DNA of 34,263 nt from the IMG/VR virus record IMGVR_UViG_3300025141_000383, positions 1-34,263 of that record. The stretch is one strand, 5' to 3'. The stretch is from a virus. Shown piece after piece: positions 29,737-34,263 of the stretch. Every line of letters begins with the position of its first letter. The stretch's first letter is position 1. The notes beneath the pieces are model-generated. The model made no database searches and was not told the DNA's origin. It saw nothing but the letters and a program-made list of their open reading frames with translations. Position numbers and translations under genes: made by a program.

Positions 29737-30093
29737 ATGGACCCATGGAAAAGGTTGGCCCTAACCGTAATCAGGGTGCAAGCTGAAATCGCAGCGGCTA
29801 AACCGCTGCGACCAAACACAGTCGATAGCCTTGAGCAAAAGGTTATCGACATGGAAGTGAAGAAGGACAATGACAGGTCCTTCGACACTAAGAACCCGGA
29901 ACGCTCCAAGCGTCAACCGGGAAAACAACGAGGACCCAAAAGGGTCCAAGAGAAATGGATTGACACCGGATATGCCGGTGCATCGGGCCCTTGGATGGTC
30001 CGTAATCCGGCCTATAAGGGGCACCGTGTGAAGGCTTCAGACATGGCTGGCTCCATGTTCAGTGAAGCCTTCACGATAGGGGGGGTGAGATGA
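29737..30093 (+). CDS. Hypothetical basic protein (118 aa)
   Basis: The ATG at 29737 follows AAAGGAGGTCCCCAA, the same leader pattern as the first early gene; an upstream start at 29689 lies in the hairpin and is rejected. The 118-residue product has a helix (WKRLALTVIRVQAEIAAAK), a charged middle with many Lys/Arg/Asp residues (about 45-75) and a C-terminal segment with YAGASGPWMVRNPAY. No motif. Its coding sequence holds at least five perfect inverted repeats, including 29789-29811 (9 bp) and 30028-30074 (11 bp). Its stop overlaps the next start (ATGA). Confidence 0.7.
   Translation: MDPWKRLALTVIRVQAEIAAAKPLRPNTVDSLEQKVIDMEVKKDNDRSFDTKNPERSKRQPGKQRGPKRVQEKWIDTGYAGASGPWMVRNPAYKGHRVKASDMAGSMFSEAFTIGGVR
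29789..30074 (+). repeat. Cluster of perfect inverted repeats in coding sequence
   Basis: TCGCAGCGG 29789-29797 with 29803-29811; GTCGATA 29821-29827 with 29844-29850, containing inner CCTT/AAGG; GGACCC 29932-29937 with 29942-29947; CACCGG 29964-29969 with 29975-29980; GTGAAGGCTTC 30028-30038 with 30064-30074, with ACATGG/CCATGT (30041-30046, 30053-30058) nested in its loop. Confidence 0.75.
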
Positions 30094-30260
30094 TTGAGAT
30101 TTTATGTTGGGTGATACCGAGTCGTCTAGAGAAAGACGACGAGGCAATGGTCTTTGGCGACCATGCCAAGACCCTGCGAGAGTTCGAGACTATTCTCGCT
30201 AAAGAAGAGTATGCCAAGACAATGGCATACGAAAAAAAGGAGAAAGATGATGGCAAGTAA
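30090..30260 (+). CDS. Hypothetical helical protein (56 aa)
   Basis: An ATG overlapping the preceding stop opens a 56-residue frame ending at 30260. The first residues (MIEILCWVIPSRLEKDDEAM) are hydrophobic; the rest is a charged helix (FETILAKEEYAKTMAYEKKEK). The frame carries four perfect hairpins (30121-30140, 30147-30164 centre, 30176-30199 and 30209-30230). No family is recognised. The next gene begins inside its last codons. Confidence 0.55.
   Translation: MIEILCWVIPSRLEKDDEAMVFGDHAKTLREFETILAKEEYAKTMAYEKKEKDDGK
30121..30230 (+). repeat. Four consecutive perfect hairpins in coding sequence
   Basis: GTCGTCT 30121-30127 with 30134-30140; ATGGTC 30147-30152 with 30159-30164; GCGAGA 30176-30181 with 30194-30199; GTATGCCA 30209-30216 with 30223-30230. 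They follow each other with few unpaired bases between. Confidence 0.75.
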
Positions 30261-30525
30261 AGTAATGTATACGGCCAACCGCCGAATCGGTGGCCCCGTA
30301 TATGAACGTAGGAACGGAACCCTCCTGTTGGTGATAGAACACCAACAGGTGATGGACAACGGGTGTCCTACTGGCGAATGCTGGTACTCAGCACCATCCC
30401 CTGATGACCTGATAAACCTCAGGTCAACAGGGGGCGAGGAAACCTGGTCCCGAGGAGGGATGACCGTTAGGTCAATCCTCCTGTGGGAGCAGGAAGACTA
30501 CTTATGGACAAAGGGATGGGCGTAG
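30250..30525 (+). CDS. Hypothetical protein (91 aa)
   Basis: The ATG at 30250 follows AAGGAG with a 7-nt spacer; an ATG at 30247 is adjacent. The 91-residue product has a beta-type N-terminal half (YTANRRIGGPVYERRNGTLLLVIEH, about residues 7-31) and ends with MTVRSILLWEQEDYLWTKGWA-like aromatic sequence (about 70-91). The RSILLWEQ part resembles the RAVLLWQQ start of the first early protein, a short match that may be chance. Hairpins: 30324-30349 (10 bp), 30405-30426 (8 bp), 30453-30482 (11 of 13 pairs), and 30513-30533 (9 bp), whose arms enclose the stop codon. Confidence 0.65.
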   Translation: MASKVMYTANRRIGGPVYERRNGTLLLVIEHQQVMDNGCPTGECWYSAPSPDDLINLRSTGGEETWSRGGMTVRSILLWEQEDYLWTKGWA

Positions 30526-30533
30526 CCCATCCC
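30324..30533 (+). repeat. Series of inverted repeats ending across a stop codon
   Basis: CCTGTTGGTG 30324-30333 with 30340-30349; TGACCTGA 30405-30412 with 30419-30426; 30453-30465 with 30470-30482 (11 of 13 pairs); GGGATGGGC 30513-30521 with 30525-30533, 3-nt loop. The last structure lies just before the ribosome site of the next gene. Confidence 0.75.
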
Positions 30534-30548
30534 AGAAAGGAGGCCACA

Positions 30549-30764
30549 ATGAAGTGGCTCGAAACGTGTAGAGGGTTCACCCATGACCCCAGCACGGGGG
30601 TTCTGAGGGAAGACACCCTCGCATCCAAGCGGGGTGTCCCTCGGGAACCTCGCTTGACAGGCGAGGAAAGAGAGAGACCGACCCGTCCCGACGGGGCGGT
30701 CATCATAACCCACAACGGTGCCCAGGTGTATATCTGGGTACCTGAAGAGGAGGCAGTGAGATGA
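30549..30764 (+). CDS. Hypothetical protein (71 aa)
   Basis: The ATG at 30549 is preceded by GAAAGGAGG; a longer frame from 30483 would run through the upstream hairpin. The 71-residue product is rich in Arg, Glu, Thr and Gly with a beta-type C-terminus (AVIITHNGAQVYIWVPEEE). Hairpins inside: 30648-30666 (6 bp) and the near-perfect 12-pair stem 30676-30701. Stop overlaps the next start (ATGA). No known family. Confidence 0.65.
   Translation: MKWLETCRGFTHDPSTGVLREDTLASKRGVPREPRLTGEERERPTRPDGAVIITHNGAQVYIWVPEEEAVR
30648..30701 (+). repeat. Two GC-rich inverted repeats in coding sequence
   Basis: CCTCGC 30648-30653 with 30661-30666; then GACCG-CCCGTC 30676-30687 with 30690-30701, one A/G mismatch in twelve pairs and a 2-nt loop. 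Confidence 0.65.
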
Positions 30765-31021
30765 TGGGAAGAGTAAGTCAAGGGGCAGTTGTAGAGAGGT
30801 TCTCACATGTATGCGAGAACCAGCTAGATTTATTCACACGGAGGTACTCAAAGGGAAGCGCAGAGAACCTGACCCAAGCAGGGCAGATTATATGGGAGCA
30901 CCTGTGTAATCTGGACGAGGACCGTATAGCGAAGATGAAGGATGTAACAATCCTCGAGTTCGCGGATGCTTATGGGAGGGCGAAGGGAGATGGATGGAGG
31001 AGGTTCACCAATGATAAATAA
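30761..31021 (+). CDS. Hypothetical protein (86 aa)
   Basis: The 86-residue product looks helical and soluble, with VSQGAVVERFSHVCENQLDLF at the start and TILEFADAYGRAKGDGW near the end. Perfect 7-bp inverted repeats occur at 30798-30821 and 30884-30913. Two tandem ATGs start the gene at the preceding stop. No motif recognised. Confidence 0.65.
   Translation: MMGRVSQGAVVERFSHVCENQLDLFTRRYSKGSAENLTQAGQIIWEHLCNLDEDRIAKMKDVTILEFADAYGRAKGDGWRRFTNDK
30798..30913 (+). repeat. Two 7-bp inverted repeats in coding sequence
   Basis: GGTTCTC 30798-30804 with 30815-30821 (10-nt loop); CAGATTA 30884-30890 with 30907-30913 (16-nt loop). Confidence 0.6.
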
Positions 31022-31454
31022 AGGCAAATGTCTGCGGATGGCCGATGCCTTCCGCAGACATAGAGCCTGGACCTACACCCACCATGACCCGGTGGAGAAT
31101 GGTCCGGTCCTCAGGGAGATGAATGACCGTGGGTTCACGGTCAACGTCTCCTGCAACGGGGTCGACCACCTGGACTGGGTGGCGGCTAAGAACCTGGGCG
31201 TGCCACTAACGGTGGCGCTACCGTCAACGGTGGAGGCATTCAAGGCAATGACCACCGAGGGAGGAACGAAGATAGTGAGATGCCCAGCCGAATGGGACAA
31301 GGGGATGACCTGCCAACGATGCGGAAAGGGCGAGCCCCTATGCTATAGACGGGACCGGAATTATGCCATTGGCTTCATCGCCCATGGCACCAAGTATAAG
31401 GCTATCGATGAGGCCATAGGAAAGTTCAAGAAAGGGTTGAAGGTGCTGACATGA
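31011..31454 (+). CDS. C-terminal-half-like part of a known phage Cys/His family (147 aa)
   Basis: The ATG at 31011 follows GGAGGAGG. The 147-residue product contains YTHHD (residues 22-26), GFTVNVSCNGVDHLD (41-55), PLTVALPSTVE, then CPAEWDKGMTCQRCG and a further Cys (Cys91, Cys101, Cys104, Cys111) and GFIAHGT (121-127). In the phage family I recognise (DUF7227-type proteins), these motifs form the C-terminal half of a single protein whose N-terminal half carries the SCPxxCPxxxxGCY and RHNxxGDLP motifs. Here that N-terminal half is the separate next gene. Four cysteines plus histidines suggest a metal or cluster site. The biochemical role of the family is not known to me. Confidence 0.65.
   Translation: MINKGKCLRMADAFRRHRAWTYTHHDPVENGPVLREMNDRGFTVNVSCNGVDHLDWVAAKNLGVPLTVALPSTVEAFKAMTTEGGTKIVRCPAEWDKGMTCQRCGKGEPLCYRRDRNYAIGFIAHGTKYKAIDEAIGKFKKGLKVLT
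31028..31142 (+). repeat. 11-bp and 8-bp inverted repeats in coding sequence
   Basis: ATGTCTGCGGA 31028-31038 with 31051-31061 (12-nt loop, inner GGC/GCC pair); TGACCGTG 31124-31131 with 31136-31143 (4-nt loop). Confidence 0.75.
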
Positions 31455-31726
31455 TTGAGACATACGGGATTGTCGACGTGAGTGGCAATCGTAAGACGGG
31501 TCCAGTCGTAGTGACCAGGACATCGGAAGAATCCTGTCCCGATGAATGCCCATTCAAGGGGCACGGTTGCTACGGCGATAACTTCCATGCTAGAATGGTA
31601 TGGGACAAGGTGACGAACGGGACCGCGAAGAAATGCGGGGACTTCAACTGGTTCATAAAGAACATCCGGGCTATGCCCCCGAGTATAATCCGACACAACG
31701 AGGTAGGTGACCTACCGATGACATGA
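31451..31726 (+). CDS. N-terminal-half-like part of the same phage Cys/His family (91 aa)
   Basis: The start overlaps the preceding stop (ATGA). The 91-residue product has KTGPVVVTRTSEESCPDECP (about residues 15-34), GHGCYGDNFHARMVW with Cys40, and ends with IIRHNEVGDLPMT. Cys29, Cys33 and Cys40 plus the RHNxxGDLP motif are the N-terminal signature of the family whose C-terminal motifs are in the gene before. The normal order in one polypeptide would be this half first. Together, the two products have the full set of cysteines and histidines, so they may assemble into one complex. Confidence 0.65.
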   Translation: MIETYGIVDVSGNRKTGPVVVTRTSEESCPDECPFKGHGCYGDNFHARMVWDKVTNGTAKKCGDFNWFIKNIRAMPPSIIRHNEVGDLPMT

Positions 31727-31743
31727 CTTCTAAGGAGGATGAG

Positions 31744-31944
31744 ATGAAAGCGAAAGGTCTTAAAGAAAGATACATCCCAAAGTTCAAGAGGGAACTTGAG
31801 GAAGGCATCACCGAGGATGCTATCGTGCGGATGGTAACGGTGATGCACAATGTGGGCCAAGTCACCAGGGCGCAAGCAAACACCATTATCGACTGCCTCT
31901 GGATTGCTAAGAGCGAACTGCGTCAGAAAGAAAAAGGAGGATGA
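31744..31944 (+). CDS. Hypothetical helical protein (66 aa)
   Basis: The ATG at 31744 has AAGGAGG with a 5-nt spacer; an earlier ATG at 31723 lies in the preceding gene's overlap. The 66-residue product is charged and helical (KFKRELEEGITEDAIVRMV and RAQANTIIDCLWIAKSELRQKE). No motif. It is followed closely by the nuclease gene. Confidence 0.65.
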   Translation: MKAKGLKERYIPKFKRELEEGITEDAIVRMVTVMHNVGQVTRAQANTIIDCLWIAKSELRQKEKGG

Positions 31945-31945
31945 G

Positions 31946-32371
31946 ATGGCTAAGAAGAAGGGCGGAAAAGGACCTGGACTCAAGGGAGGACGGTTCGAAC
32001 TCAAGGTGGCTAAGTACATGAACGAGGGAGGTATCCCTGCTGAGAAGCAGGGCACCCTCCAGCGTACGTCGGGGTTCAATGCCCCCGATGTGCTGATAGG
32101 GCCGATGAATGAATGCCCTATATGGGCCGAGTGCAAGCACGGCATTCGGCCTCACATAGGTGGGGCGATGGCCCAGGCACAGGAAGCAAGTGCCCAGCAC
32201 CATAAGCTAACCGGCAAGCACCTTTGGTGCGTTGCCATCACCAAGACAAACAACAAGGAAGCCCTGGTGACGATGACCCTGGAGGACTTCAGGGACATAC
32301 TGTTCCGGGCTGGATACGGACAAAAGGAGAAAGAAAATGGCAGCAAAGAGACATACACTGGTAAGGGATAG
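31946..32371 (+). CDS. PD-(D/E)XK nuclease, Holliday-resolvase-like candidate
   Basis: The ATG at 31946 follows AAAAGGAGG. The 141-residue product fits a small PD-(D/E)XK nuclease: GGRFELKVAKYM with Glu18 in the first helix, the PDV strand with Asp48, WAECK with Glu62 and Lys64, and a helix with Gln (GGAMAQAQEAS, Gln77). A beta strand LWCVAITKTN and a helix TLEDFRDILF follow. Sizes and order match archaeal-type Holliday junction resolvases and VRR-NUC-type enzymes. With the recombination genes it could resolve branched replication DNA before packaging. The substrate is not determined by sequence. Confidence 0.75.
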   Translation: MAKKKGGKGPGLKGGRFELKVAKYMNEGGIPAEKQGTLQRTSGFNAPDVLIGPMNECPIWAECKHGIRPHIGGAMAQAQEASAQHHKLTGKHLWCVAITKTNNKEALVTMTLEDFRDILFRAGYGQKEKENGSKETYTGKG

Positions 32372-32669
32372 AATGGATCAAGATAGAGAAGAGGGATGGG
32401 TAACCCTCAAGACAGAGATGATGAGCCTGAGGAGCCTGATTCAGGGGGAGCTGAAGGTCATGGCCTTGCTCTCGATCAGGGCTTACGAGGCTTACTATCT
32501 GAGCATAGGGTTTGGCGAGCGCGTTGCCCGCCAGGATGCTGAGGCAGCCGTCCGAATAGAACTGGACCCTGATTGGGGCCAGCTTGTAGATATAGTGGCT
32601 CAGGACATAGACCGGGAGGAGATGATGAACTCCGGCTTGGGAGAGATAGACCTAGATGAAGGATTATAG
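32337..32669 (+). CDS. Hypothetical acidic protein (110 aa)
   Basis: The ATG at 32337 follows AAAAGGAGAAAG and overlaps the nuclease gene by 35 bp. The 110-residue product is mainly helical with LKTEMMSLRSLIQGELKVMA (about residues 24-43) and an acidic C-terminus ending LDEGL. No family recognised. The 24-bp inverted repeat begins 16 nt after its stop. Confidence 0.65.
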   Translation: MAAKRHTLVRDRMDQDREEGWVTLKTEMMSLRSLIQGELKVMALLSIRAYEAYYLSIGFGERVARQDAEAAVRIELDPDWGQLVDIVAQDIDREEMMNSGLGEIDLDEGL

Positions 32670-32678
32670 CAGAGACAC

Positions 32679-32748
32679 TTGACTTTACCCTGTCAGTACC
32701 GGTATGCCTAAGGGCATACCGGTACTGACAGGGTAACAGGAGGAAAAC
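32679..32748 (+). promoter_or_regulatory. Possible promoter overlapping a 24-bp perfect inverted repeat
   Basis: TTGACT (32679-32684) is a good -35 box. About 18 nt on stands TATGCC (32703-32708), a poor -10, inside the left arm of the inverted repeat. A ribosome site AGGAGG follows the repeat at 32738-32743. If a promoter operates here, a dimeric regulator bound to the repeat would cover it. Confidence 0.35.
32685..32736 (+). repeat. Perfect 24-bp inverted repeat, 4-nt loop
   Basis: The left arm 32685-32708 and right arm 32713-32736 are exact complements, with loop TAAG. The arms begin TTACCCTGTCAGTACC. There is no T-run behind it. It lies in the only sizeable gap of this part of the operon and would form a very stable RNA hairpin or a cruciform. 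Confidence 0.9.
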
Positions 32749-33135
32749 ATGAAGGTAATAGACATGTGGGGAGAGAGCTATGAGAAGCACCTGGGCGATG
32801 ATGAGGACGGTCAGCCCATGATATGGACCAGGTACATCGACCATGCATTGGTCAGGTTCGAACGTGACGTTCGGCCTGAGATACAGGACAAGAATGTTGG
32901 GTGGTGGGACTCCAAGCAAGAGCCGGTGCCAGGTTCGCAGCTTGATCGTGAGCTTCGGAAGAGGCTCAACTCTACCCAGCTAGATGGTCTGGGTATAAGC
33001 AAGGTCAAGTACAGCGATGGGTCCAATCGTCTTCCCGGTACTACGCTCAAGGTTACATACCGTGGGTCGAATACTGGTGGAGCTGACGAGTCACCGAAAG
33101 ATTGGGTAGGAGAAGATGATGGGCTGCCCTTCTGA
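32749..33135 (+). CDS. Protein with an SSB-like acidic tail (128 aa)
   Basis: The 128-residue product ends in WVGEDDGLPF, the kind of acidic tip used by SSB to bind partner proteins, and ssb itself ends EALPF. The rest has KVIDMWGESYEKHLGDDEDG at the start, a Trp-rich segment (VGWWDSKQEPVPGSQL, about residues 50-65) and strands in the second half (GTTLKVTYRGSN). It is not an OB-fold SSB by eye. A DNA-binding accessory or a competitor for SSB partners is plausible. AGGAGGAAAAC precedes the ATG right behind the inverted repeat. Confidence 0.7.
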   Translation: MKVIDMWGESYEKHLGDDEDGQPMIWTRYIDHALVRFERDVRPEIQDKNVGWWDSKQEPVPGSQLDRELRKRLNSTQLDGLGISKVKYSDGSNRLPGTTLKVTYRGSNTGGADESPKDWVGEDDGLPF

Positions 33136-33286
33136 ATATAGAAGACGTGGCTTGCCAGAACGAGCGTTGGTTGGTAAGACTAGGGCTACACTTGAGAAGT
33201 ACCTGGGAAAGGTACTAGATTTGGGAGGGCAGCGATGCCGAACTATTACAGCGAAGGCGGAGTCGACTGGAGTAATCGAGCGATAA
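33119..33286 (+). CDS. Small overlapping open frame (55 aa), uncertain
   Basis: Tandem ATGs at 33116 and 33119 follow GTAGGAGAAG inside the end of the previous gene. The frame runs 55-56 residues, basic (RRRGLPERALVGKTRATLEKYLGK), and overlaps the GroES-like start by 52 bp. It fills an otherwise 99-nt gap between genes, and the ribosome site is fair. No family recognised. The overlap with a conserved gene makes it uncertain. Confidence 0.4.
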   Translation: MGCPSEYRRRGLPERALVGKTRATLEKYLGKVLDLGGQRCRTITAKAESTGVIER

Positions 33287-33588
33287 GGATCTTGGGCAAC
33301 AAGGTGCTGCTCAAGGCATTGTTACCTGGTGACCTCGGTCAGAAGCTCTACACCCCAGACACGGTGACTGCGTATGAGAGAGCGATGGTACATGAGGTCA
33401 TCCGGGTAGGTGAGACTACATCTGATGTGATCAGACCTGGTATGCATGCATTGGTCTTGCGTAATGCTCTCGATAAGGGTGACGCAGAAGGAAAGTACGT
33501 CTTCTGCGAGGACGTGGACATCTATGCGGCATGGTCACCGAGGGTGTACGATGACAATACGGACCAGGTTGGGAGCGAGGAGGAATGA
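33235..33588 (+). CDS. GroES-like co-chaperonin
   Basis: The 117-residue product has the GroES pattern: IRILGNKVLLKALL at the N-terminus (family IRPLGDRVLVK), a loop and LYTPDTV (the mobile loop and PD segment), VHEVIRVGE (family GEVVAVG), VIRPGMHALVLRNAL (family VKVGDRVLF) and GKYVFCEDVDIYAAW (family YLILREEDILAV). Several bacteriophages encode co-chaperonins that pair with host GroEL to fold large capsid proteins, as T4 gp31 does. The likely client here is the 441-residue capsid protein. GGGAGGGCAGCG precedes the ATG. A phage-encoded GroEL is absent. Confidence 0.75.
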   Translation: MPNYYSEGGVDWSNRAIRILGNKVLLKALLPGDLGQKLYTPDTVTAYERAMVHEVIRVGETTSDVIRPGMHALVLRNALDKGDAEGKYVFCEDVDIYAAWSPRVYDDNTDQVGSEEE

Positions 33589-33746
33589 GTTGCGTAGTAA
33601 TAAAGTACAGCGAGCTTGAGGAGCTTCATCGGAAGCTGGAAGCGTCGATGATTCTACTCAGGCTAGTGGCTGATGGAGTAACAGATGAGGTTCTCTATGA
33701 GAAGATAAGGGACCTCGCAGCAAAGGAGGATAAGGATGACGGATAA
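33585..33746 (+). CDS. Hypothetical coiled protein (53 aa)
   Basis: The ATG overlaps the GroES-like stop (ATGA) with GAGGAGGAATG. The 53-residue product has a helix (YSELEELHRKLEASMILLRLV) and a Lys/Asp-rich tail. The stop overlaps the annealing-protein start by 11 bp. No family recognised. Such small proteins between replication genes are often modulators, but none is shown. Confidence 0.6.
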   Translation: MSCVVIKYSELEELHRKLEASMILLRLVADGVTDEVLYEKIRDLAAKEDKDDG

Positions 33747-34263
33747 TGCACATGCAGAGAAGTTGAAGGGTATAACCAAAGAGCTGGATAAGGGTCTAGA
33801 CCCTACCAATGTGGCGAAGCGCAGGAGCATGGGTGGTTCGGGAGAACTGTCCTATGTCGAGGGTCACTACGTGATCGACACGGCCAATCGAATCTTCGGA
33901 TTCGATGGCTGGCACCTGAAGATCAATTCCCTGGAGCTGGTCTCCAAGGAGGAGAGGGAGGTCAAGAAGTACAATGACACCAAGACAATGTACGGGTGTC
34001 ACTGCGTTGCTCGCGTCCAAGTGGACGTGGACCTGGGCTCCACCACCGTATGTAGGGAGGACGTGGGGTATGGCAGTGGGATCTCCTACAAGGGACCTGC
34101 CGATGCTCTGGAGCTTTCCCATAAGGAGGCCATCACTGATGCGATGAAGCGGGCATTCCGCACCTTCGGGAACCAGTTCGGGAACTCTCTCTATATGAAG
34201 GACAACCCACTACACTCAGGCGGGCACGATGCCAAGGGCAAGGTGTCTACCAGGGTTACGAAT
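33736..34263 (+). CDS. Rad52-type single-strand annealing protein, N-terminal part
   Basis: The ATG at 33736 follows AAGGAGG with a 6-nt spacer. The frame is open to the window end and joins the frame at 1-332 to give about 234 residues. Visible are GELSYVEGHYVIDTANRIFG (about residues 36-55), the FDGWHLKINSLEL strand, CREDVGYGSGISYKGPADALELSHKEA (about 108-134, the signature YGxG region) and the ITDAMKRAFRTFG helix. This is the Rad52/Rad22 fold, a ring-forming annealing protein. It overlaps the preceding small gene by 11 bp. Confidence 0.9.
   Translation, partial: MTDNAHAEKLKGITKELDKGLDPTNVAKRRSMGGSGELSYVEGHYVIDTANRIFGFDGWHLKINSLELVSKEEREVKKYNDTKTMYGCHCVARVQVDVDLGSTTVCREDVGYGSGISYKGPADALELSHKEAITDAMKRAFRTFGNQFGNSLYMKDNPLHSGGHDAKGKVSTRVTN
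34109..34263. repeat. Terminal redundancy, right copy
   Basis: This stretch duplicates 1-155 with T at 34137 where the left copy has C at 29. See the left copy for the meaning. Confidence 0.95.

Noticed and set aside
1-34263. Integrase, repressor, tRNA genes or insertion sequence
   Set aside because: I found no protein with an integrase or transposase motif and noticed no cloverleaf. The tRNA check was only by eye.

Overview
The window is an essentially complete genome of a tailed double-stranded DNA phage (Caudoviricetes). Its first 155 bases are repeated as its last 155 with one synonymous difference, so the assembly closes into a circle of about 34,108 bp, and the gene interrupted by the ends (a Rad52-type annealing protein) becomes whole when joined. 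I see no integrase, lysogeny repressor, DNA polymerase or RNA polymerase gene, which suggests a lytic phage that relies on host polymerases. The protein set (portal, adaptor and nozzle candidates, large ejection-type proteins, no tape measure or sheath) suggests a short-tailed virion, but that is inference. Signal peptides, two lipoproteins, MopE-type DNDCDG repeats with a von Willebrand A domain, and a CC-rich disulfide protein suggest a Gram-negative host, possibly of the Myxococcota or another former deltaproteobacterial lineage. The host is inferred, not shown.

The genome has two transcriptional arms leaving a 722-bp non-coding control region (28655-29376) packed with paired direct and inverted repeats. 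The rightward (early and DNA-metabolism) arm runs from 29377 through the ends to 5126. It starts with a block of small genes without recognised function. Next come a gene pair resembling one known phage family split in two with the halves in swapped order (31011-31726), a PD-(D/E)XK nuclease, a protein with an SSB-like tail behind a perfect 24-bp inverted repeat, and a GroES-like co-chaperonin. The arm continues with the Rad52-type annealing protein, SSB, a sigma-70-type factor, a RepA-like hexameric ATPase, a YqaJ-type exonuclease, two tiny membrane proteins and the MopE/vWA lipoprotein.

The leftward (late) arm runs from 28654 to 5180 with almost every stop touching the next start. Its order is a zinc-finger protein (possible small terminase), terminase large subunit, three accessory proteins, portal, a five-gene exported cassette, an XhlA-like membrane protein, scaffold, major capsid protein, connector and tail genes, three long internal-virion or ejection candidates, and a lysis end with a small membrane protein and an L-Ala-D-Glu peptidase. 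The arms converge at 5126/5180 around a small hairpin.

The least expected features are as follows. The coding sequence of the first early genes (29441-31142) is saturated with perfect short-loop inverted repeats. The capsid operon carries a run of exported and Cys-rich proteins between portal and scaffold. A surface-type MopE/vWA lipoprotein ends the early arm. The split, order-swapped gene pair lies at 31011-31726.
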